A stretch of 13,283 bases of DNA from Candolleomyces eurysporus (Eukaryota > Basidiomycota > Agaricomycetes > Agaricales > Psathyrellaceae), in NCBI GenBank assembly GCA_027579435.1, contig JANBPK010001179.1, positions 1-13,283 of the forward strand, in the 5' to 3' direction. Each line of letters opens with the position of its first letter. The stretch's first letter is position 1. Under the pieces are notes generated by a model. It worked only from the letters and a program-made list of their open reading frames with translations, made no database searches and was not told the DNA's origin. Made by a program: the position numbers and the translations under genes. Shown here one piece after another: positions 8,825 through 13,283 of the stretch.

Positions 8825-9226
8825 CACATGGCAACCGCCCTGTGGCGTCGGTGCGGTACCGTCGCGTTCCTGGTTCTTGTTCTATCAAAGGAAATCCGTG
8901 GGCTAGGGAGCAATTAGTGTGGAGCATGAGGTCAGGTTGGGTTTAGAGGCGCTCAATGACACATGGATATTGACGTTGCATTCGTCGGGATAGATGTCGC
9001 ATTTCGAGCGGCCGATGTCGTATTTCGAGGAGCCGGTGTCGCATTTCGAGAGGCTGGTGTCGCATTTCGTGGGGACATTGTCGCATTTCGAGCGGATATT
9101 GTCGCATTTTGGGTGGACAATGCCACATTTCTCACGGGCAGTGTCGCAATTGTGTCGGGGACATTGTCGCATTTTGGAAGGTGATGTCACATTTCTCACG
9201 ACTGCCGTCGCGTTGTCCCCTTTGTC
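8825..9226 (-). repeat. Right inverted arm of the transposon
   Basis: It pairs with the left arm from the CACATGG at 8825-8831 out to 9139, which corresponds to base 1 of the window. The array continues unpaired to about 9226 because the left partner lies outside the window. Identity to the left arm is about 99 percent, not counting single-base length differences in the left arm and a 57-bp internal length difference. NPL-2 starts about 80 bases inside its inner edge. Confidence 0.9.
8974..9226 (+). repeat. Helically phased 21-bp repeat array, core TGTCGCATTTCG (subterminal array)
   Basis: Twelve units start at 8974, 8995, 9016, 9037, 9058, 9079, 9100, 9121, 9142, 9165, 9185 and 9206. The spacings are 21 bases eight times, then 23, 20 and 21. 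The first 12 bases of each unit are conserved, while the remaining nine vary (for example AGCGGCCGA, AGGAGCCGG, AGAGGCTGG). The first and last units are degenerate. A 21-bp period equals two turns of B-DNA, so all copies would face the same side of the helix. The likely role is a transposase-binding array, by analogy with subterminal repeats of CACTA elements; this is inferred. Confidence 0.85.
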
Positions 9227-9660
9227 GGCCTGAAGAGCCCGGGCCGTGTATTACCAATCATTTACCGCTCTGTCTTGAATGCCGATACGGCGTCTAGGAT
9301 TTCATAGTTCTTTCATAGTTCTTGCATGGTTCCGCAAAGAAATAGGAATTCTGTGAGTGCATTCATACTTTCAGATAGAAATATGATAGAGTTGAGTTGG
9401 ATATATGAAATACAAACTTGATCTCTGAGATATCATAGATTTACTGTACTTCCATTCATATTTCCGGGTGGAAGTATGAAGGTTGAGACGGATTCCATAC
9501 TTTCAAAGTACTTCCTGCCCGTTGGTGGAGGAAATATTCAGAAATTTCGGATTTCATAATTCTAGAATAGTTACCAGTGATCAGTACAATGAAATTATTC
9601 ATTCAGAAAATTCAAAATATTTTCAGAAGAAATATTTTGAAATTATATCACATAGCTTTT
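9227..9660. repeat. AT-rich palindrome-rich block
   Basis: This block has no convincing gene. It holds three 11-bp tandem units of TTTCATAGTTC type (9300-9332) and several inverted repeats built on TTCATA and TTTC: imperfect at 9362-9386 and 9455-9480, and perfect TACTTTCAAAGTA at 9498-9510. A perfect 12-bp stem with a 7-base loop lies at 9611-9641. The base composition drops sharply compared with both sides. It may be a MITE-like remnant or a decayed repeat; the class is unknown. Confidence 0.5.
9611..9641. repeat. Perfect hairpin, 12-bp arms (TTCAAAATATTT) with a 7-base loop
   Basis: The left arm, 9611-9622, is the exact reverse complement of 9630-9641, with TCAGAAG between them. Confidence 0.8.
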
Positions 9661-9801
9661 CTATATTTCAATCATATTTCCAGTGGAAATATGATGCGGT
9701 GCGTCCAGTGTGATGACCTTCACAACCAGAGGCTCCTGACTTGCAAAGTCAAGAAGCACGGCGTCGGCATCGAGAGGAGGGGTGGTTTTCTTGGGAGGCA
9801 T
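9661..9801 (-). pseudogene. Short MPPKK reading frame, 46 aa, probably a truncated 5' gene fragment
   Basis: The frame starts at an ATG preceded by a pyrimidine-rich leader on this strand and reads MPPKKTTPPLDADAVLLDF, then a stretch ending VVKVITLDAPHH. It loses coding character at the palindrome 9671-9695. The N-terminal MPPKK style resembles fungal retroelement Gag-like or nuclear proteins, but this is too short to identify. The AT-rich block probably interrupted it or replaced its 3' part. Confidence 0.35.
9671..9695. repeat. Perfect palindrome, 12-bp arms (ATCATATTTCCA) around one G
   Basis: Both arms match exactly. It overlaps the 3' end of the short MPPKK reading frame and marks the switch from AT-rich to GC-balanced sequence. 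The imperfect palindrome at 9455-9480 has the same core (TTCATATTTCC). Confidence 0.8.
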
Positions 9802-10717
9802 GATAAGAGAAGTAAAGAATGAGGATGAGGATAAAGAAACACGGCCAGAAAAATCGGCTTTTATATCACGGATGGCGCACGGACCTTCATGAAGGTATCC
9901 GCGTATTACTCCGAGGTATCGCATGGTTAATTACTGAAAGTTGCAGCCATCTCTGCCCGGTTTATTCCTCAAAGCTATAGCAAAGCTAGGATTGGCTGTT
10001 CGTGAAGTGGCTACCCCCTTTGATCAGTCGGCTACTCTACTTAGCGAACAGCTGATGATGATGAAAGATTTGCACATGTGTCAATCAGTTGTGCTCACAC
10101 ACTTCGCGAAGATAAGACTTGGCGATTTGAGGCTTCGGGAATTTAAACCGAAACGGACTCCAAGCTTCATGAAGTAACTTGGCTCTGTACTTAGTAAGAC
10201 TTAGTCATGAGGAGCACAAGGGCAGGCGTCGAATTGACAGGCTGAAAGACTAGTGATACAGGGAAGAAAGATAGTATACGAGAAGTGGAAGGAGACAGGT
10301 ATTATGCGGCTGTGTGAAGGTGTGACTGAATGAGCTGGAGGCCGAACTGTAAGAAGCTACTCTACCCGATAAATAGAAGAGCACAGGGTATGGGGGAAGA
10401 GCAGTTCGCGTCGACGATCATGTACATGTAAAAAGCGGACAAGAAGCAAGAGAGGATGACGACGATGCAGTGAAAAGAAGCCTCTAGAAGTCCCAAGAGA
10501 GGTTCAAGAAGAGAGAAAGAGGTTCATGAACAAGGCGCAAGCAGTCCAAGATGACGAGGATGAGATGACGAAATGAAAGGGGGACCCTACCCTGCGGAAG
10601 GAAGCGACAGACGTACCCAGACACCATCGACCTCACCTGGAGTTTCGACGGTGAAGGGCAGCACCTGCGAGTCCTACCCAACCCAAACCCAAGCCCCTTC
10701 CAGCACGTTGACGATGT
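9802..10717. other. Non-coding stretch with repeated TTC-GAA palindromes
   Basis: I see no convincing gene in these 900 bases. It probably holds the upstream region of the MPPKK frame and the 3' flank of the large minus-strand gene. On the minus strand, 10380-10720 is rich in C and T. It contains TTCRYGAA palindromes at 9886, 9999, 10103, 10166 and 10523, with a further one straddling its edge at 10717, and a 10-base direct repeat GCTACTCTAC at 10031 and 10356. Confidence 0.45.
9858..9869 (-). promoter_or_regulatory. TATA-like box (GATATAAAAGCC on the minus strand)
   Basis: It lies about 60 bases upstream of the MPPKK start codon on the same strand, at a distance compatible with a core promoter. 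A perfect palindrome, ACCTTCATGAAGGT (9883-9896), is just upstream of it. Confidence 0.45.
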
Positions 10718-12928
10718 TCACGAAACAGGAGGAGGAGTAGGAGAGGTACTGGGCGGACGGGCGGCAGGTTTAGGNGGCGTCTGGAATGNGGGGCGAAGCT
10801 GGAAAGAGGAGCCGCTAGCTCCCGGAAGTTGTGGAAGCGTTCCAAGTTGTTGAGCGCTTTGACGAAGTAGTTCTTGACCTGAGCTGGGAGAAAGAGGAGG
10901 GTCTTGAGGAACAGGAGCAGAAGGAAGCTTCATTAAGGTTGGAAAAGGAGGGGCGCGGAGAGCAAGGAAGGACTCGAGAGGCGGCACTTGGCCCGGCTCT
11001 TCATAAGGAATACCGGGAAACTCAGCCACGAGCCGAGCGATGGTGGGACGATCTGCCAGCTGGTCGACGAAGGGATCGGTGTTGAGCTCTAGAGTCTGAA
11101 TGTAGCTGGAAATAAAGCGACGGGCGACCTGGAATCGAGTGGCCTCGCGGTCGGCCATAGCTTGGAGAGTCTGGTACGAGTCCCAGCGCTCCCGCATGTC
11201 GGAATATAGGCGATTTATGACTTCGCGAACTATTAGTGAAGTTCATGAAGACAAGAACTGAAGAAGGACGACGTACAAGCAGCATTGGAAGGGCCGTGGG
11301 CAAGGTCCCAATAGCCTCGAAGTAGTTCGGTGAGGTCGGTTTCACCTTCGTTGCGACACCAGGTACAGGTAGCTCTGCCCTTCTGGCATGGACCGCACTT
11401 GTGAGACTTGCCGGGGTAAGGAACGCACTTGGTGGGGTCTTTGAGACAGACCCAATTGCGACAGGGAAGGCGGAGCTGTGAAGGTGTGTGAATAAAAGGA
11501 GGAAGAGGGATAGCGAAGAGAGGGTTCACGAACCGGCTCAACCTCGCGAGGACGTTCGGAAAGTAGAGCGGCCGCTTGAGGATCGGAAAGAAAGACGGAG
11601 ACCGGAGCCACGCTCTCGTAGATGCGGATGGCGCGTTCCGGAAGCGTCTGGTTGTTGGCAGGGACGGCAGTTTTGCTGGGACGAATAGTAGATGGGATAG
11701 GGATCTCGACGACAGGCTTGCGACTTTTAGAACGGGCAGCGGGCTTAGGTGTGGGCGTCTTGGGCGTCCTTCGAGAAGCGGGTTCTTCATCCTCCTCCTC
11801 GTCATGATAGGAGCCGAGGAAACCTTTCTGCCTTTGCGCTTAGTGGTCCACTTGCGGGGGAGAGGCGGATCTTCGGGAGGCGAGGAAGCCAACTGGTCGA
11901 CCTCGTCGTCGTCCAGAGCGGCCAAAGAAGGATCAGGCTCGGCAGGATCGACAACGATGGCTTCCTGGTCTGAGTCCTCTTCGGAAGCAGCTTCTTCCTC
12001 TTCTTCTGCTTCTTCATCTTCTTCTGCTTCAGACTCGACTTCAGACTCGACCACAGGTTTGGCTCGTTGCTTTCCACGCGCGACCGAAGACTTGGGAGGA
12101 GGAGGAGAAGATTGTCGTTTGCTGCGAGACCGGAGGGAGCAAGAGGCATCAGGAGAGCCGGTACGAGGACGTTTAGTCTGTAAAGGGGGTTAATAAACAA
12201 GTTCGCAAAGATACCAAGCTGAAAGGGGCGCACCTTAGGGAGTGGATCCCTCTTTTCTACTTTGACTGGAAGTGGGGAACTATCAGCCCGACCGCGCTTC
12301 TTGGAGACGACCTTAGGCGCTTCAGGAGCGGCCTTAACTTGCTTAGATGACAAAGACTTGGCTAGACAAAGGTCAAAAATGGGGGCGTCAGCTTCGTGAA
12401 GCCACCGAGAAGTGGGGAGGCCGGATAAAGTAAAAACTCATGAACCCTGTTGGGGAACCTTCTTAACGGGCCTGGGCATGACCTTTCGCGATTTCGTGGC
12501 TTCCTCCTTGAGCTGCAGGTGCGCCTTGAGGTTTGGTGGAACAGTAGAGAGTTCAGGAAGCACTTCAGGAGGAGTGGGGTTCAAGCGGTTAAGAATCGCC
12601 ATGACATCGGGAGGTTGAACAGCGACAGCGGGAAAGTAGTTCTTGGAGAGAACGTAGCCAACCCAGGAACATAAGGCTTGGGCGGCCGGGTACTCCAGGA
12701 TCTCATTAGCTTTGGAGCTGTGCATCCATACCTAAAAGAAGAGAAGGGGGGTGGATGAGACTAGGAAGGAAGCACGAGCAGAGAAAAGAGACGTACCATG
12801 AGCTGAAGCACTTGGGTGATGAAGAGGCCGGGGCTCATGAGCTCTTCAGGAGGCTCTCCCGCGACCCACACCTTGATTGGCTCCATGACCGCGTGGAACT
12901 GCGCGTAAATATCTGCGGGTTTAGGCAT
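10718..12928 (-). CDS. Cysteine-cluster, low-complexity protein of unknown function, about 633 aa, six exons, one frameshift
   Basis: The exons, read from the start, are 12928-12797, 12731-12446, 12361-12234, 12177-11534, 11475-11277 and 11229-10718. The N-terminus (MPKPADIYAQFHAVMEPIKV) is followed by basic stretches (SKKRGRAD), a long acidic run (EAEEDEEAEEEEE) and more basic sequence (WTTKRKGRK). A compact cysteine cluster follows near 11465-11355 (LPCRNWVCLKDPTKC, KCGPCQKGRATCTWC). A charged helix-like segment and a Pro-rich tail end the protein. Cys spacing suggests zinc binding. It resembles cysteine-rich proteins I associate with Agaricomycete repetitive elements; its function is unknown. 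The frame shifts by one base near 11812; one missing base would restore it. Two N bases (10775, 10789) lie in the tail. If both are spurious insertions, the protein ends earlier. Confidence 0.6.
11808..11822 (-). other. Probable one-base frameshift in the cysteine-cluster gene
   Basis: Upstream the frame reads KRKGRKVSS. Downstream, only the next frame makes sense (SYHDEEEDEEPASRRTPK, continuing to the cysteine cluster). The exon total is one base short of a multiple of three, which fits one lost base in a G-run. It could be real or a homopolymer error. Confidence 0.55.
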
Positions 12929-13283
12929 AGTGAAGGGGAGAAGTGGGAGAAAGGGAAGAAAGAAAAATTTTCGAACCCCGGTGCCACGGTGGCCTCTTGA
13001 AAATGGCTGAAGGCAGGACGAGAGCTTGAAAAGAAGTCTCATGACAAAGACATTCAGTTGGGGGACCCCGGTAAAACTGAATAGTTTTAAACTTTCGCGA
13101 TCGATCGAAAAGAAGCAGTTAGACATAATAGTTGCAACGGCTAAAGTCATTTTGATGGCGCCAGGCGCGGTTGCCTTTTAGGGAAGGAAAGCAGCTGGAA
13201 CGATGATCTTCGGCAAAGCGGATGCAATAAGAAGACTGTCGGGGCTTAGGCCAATAAAGGAGATGGAAGCGGATCAAATGTCA
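12929..13283 (-). promoter_or_regulatory. Upstream flank of the cysteine-cluster gene
   Basis: No gene is seen. On the minus strand, the 60 bases just before the start are rich in C and T, as in many fungal leaders. An inverted repeat with 7-bp arms (TAAAACT, loop GAAT, AGTTTTA) lies at 13072-13089, followed by the palindrome CGATCGATCG. No TATA box is certain. Confidence 0.35.

Larger units (their letters stand above)
1..9226. mobile_element. Large CACTA-like (Tnp2) DNA transposon carrying NPL and WD40 cargo genes; left end cut by window
   Basis: The two ends are inverted copies of each other: the first 372 bases match, in reverse complement, 8825 to 9139, and the right arm runs on to about 9226 because the left arm is truncated at the window edge. 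Between them lie a Tnp2-type transposase, a companion protein, a WD40 gene and two nucleoplasmin-like genes. Tnp2/EnSpm elements are known for subterminal arrays of short repeats bound by their transposase, which fits the 21-bp arrays here. I could not find a CACTA terminus or target-site duplication: the left terminus is outside the window and none is obvious after 9226. The outer limit is therefore approximate. That all five genes move as one unit is inferred from the enclosing arms. Confidence 0.75.

Noticed and set aside
8584..8946. Plus-strand 120-aa frame running into the right arm
   Set aside because: It overlaps NPL-2 exons on the other strand and then reads repeat arm sequence.
8974..9226. 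CRISPR-like array
   Set aside because: The units are 21 bases with 12 conserved and 9 variable, so there are no spacers of CRISPR length. The same array is inverted at the other end of a fungal transposon.
1..9226. KDZ-type transposon with a TET/JBP gene
   Set aside because: KDZ elements of mushrooms often come with TET/JBP oxygenases, but the transposase here has Tnp2 motifs and no oxygenase frame is seen.
9941..10177. Plus-strand 78-aa frame as a small gene
   Set aside because: It has no promoter, no intron and no recognisable motif, and the sequence around it looks non-coding. It could be chance.
9802..10717. LTR of a retrotransposon
   Set aside because: I looked for a matching direct repeat elsewhere in the window, including after 12929, and found only a 10-base match. 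No primer-binding site or polypurine tract is convincing.
11576..12193. Plus-strand frame of 205 aa with a long serine run
   Set aside because: The serine run is the complement of the acidic Glu-rich stretch of the minus-strand gene, so it is a shadow.

Overview
The window looks like transposon-rich nuclear DNA of a filamentous basidiomycete, most likely an Agaricomycete. The genes carry many short GT-AG introns (about 42-84 nt), the transposase is of the Tnp2 (CACTA/EnSpm) type, and the accessory proteins (nucleoplasmin-like, WD40, a cysteine-rich charged protein) resemble families I associate with mushroom genomes. No database search was possible. Every family assignment rests on motifs read from the sequence and on recall.

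Region 1, position 1 to about 9226, is one large DNA transposon. Its ends are long, nearly identical inverted arms (1-372 and 8825 to at least 9139; the left arm is cut by the window edge). The outer part of each arm is an array of 21-bp units with core TGTCGCATTTCG. Between the arms lie five genes: a nucleoplasmin-like gene reading inward from the left (NPL-1, 555-1539, +); a Tnp2 transposase (1697-4743, -) without a visible start; a companion protein of unknown function (4748-6039, +) with one in-frame TGA; a WD40 protein (6270-7918, +) with one in-frame TGA; and a second nucleoplasmin-like gene reading inward from the right (NPL-2, 8035-8743, -). The two NPL genes share three intron positions and phases, so they are diverged paralogues. 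Each starts just inside an arm, which gives the element a mirror-symmetric plan.

Region 2, about 9227-9700, is AT-rich and full of palindromes. It abuts or interrupts a short reading frame starting MPPKK (9661-9801, -) that has a TATA-like box upstream. 9802-10717 has no convincing gene.

Region 3, 10718-12928 (-), is a six-exon gene for a protein of about 633 residues with an acidic/basic low-complexity middle and a compact cysteine cluster. It carries one apparent single-base frameshift. The last 355 bases are its upstream flank.

Working model (inference): the Tnp2 transposase would act on the 21-bp arrays, while the NPL pair (histone-chaperone-like fold) and the WD40 protein are cargo that could affect chromatin state or expression of the element. 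The near-identical arms suggest recent movement. The missing transposase start and the two TGA codons suggest this copy is now defective. Four single N bases, three of them (2248, 10775, 10789) in or near coding sequence, mean some breaks may be assembly errors.
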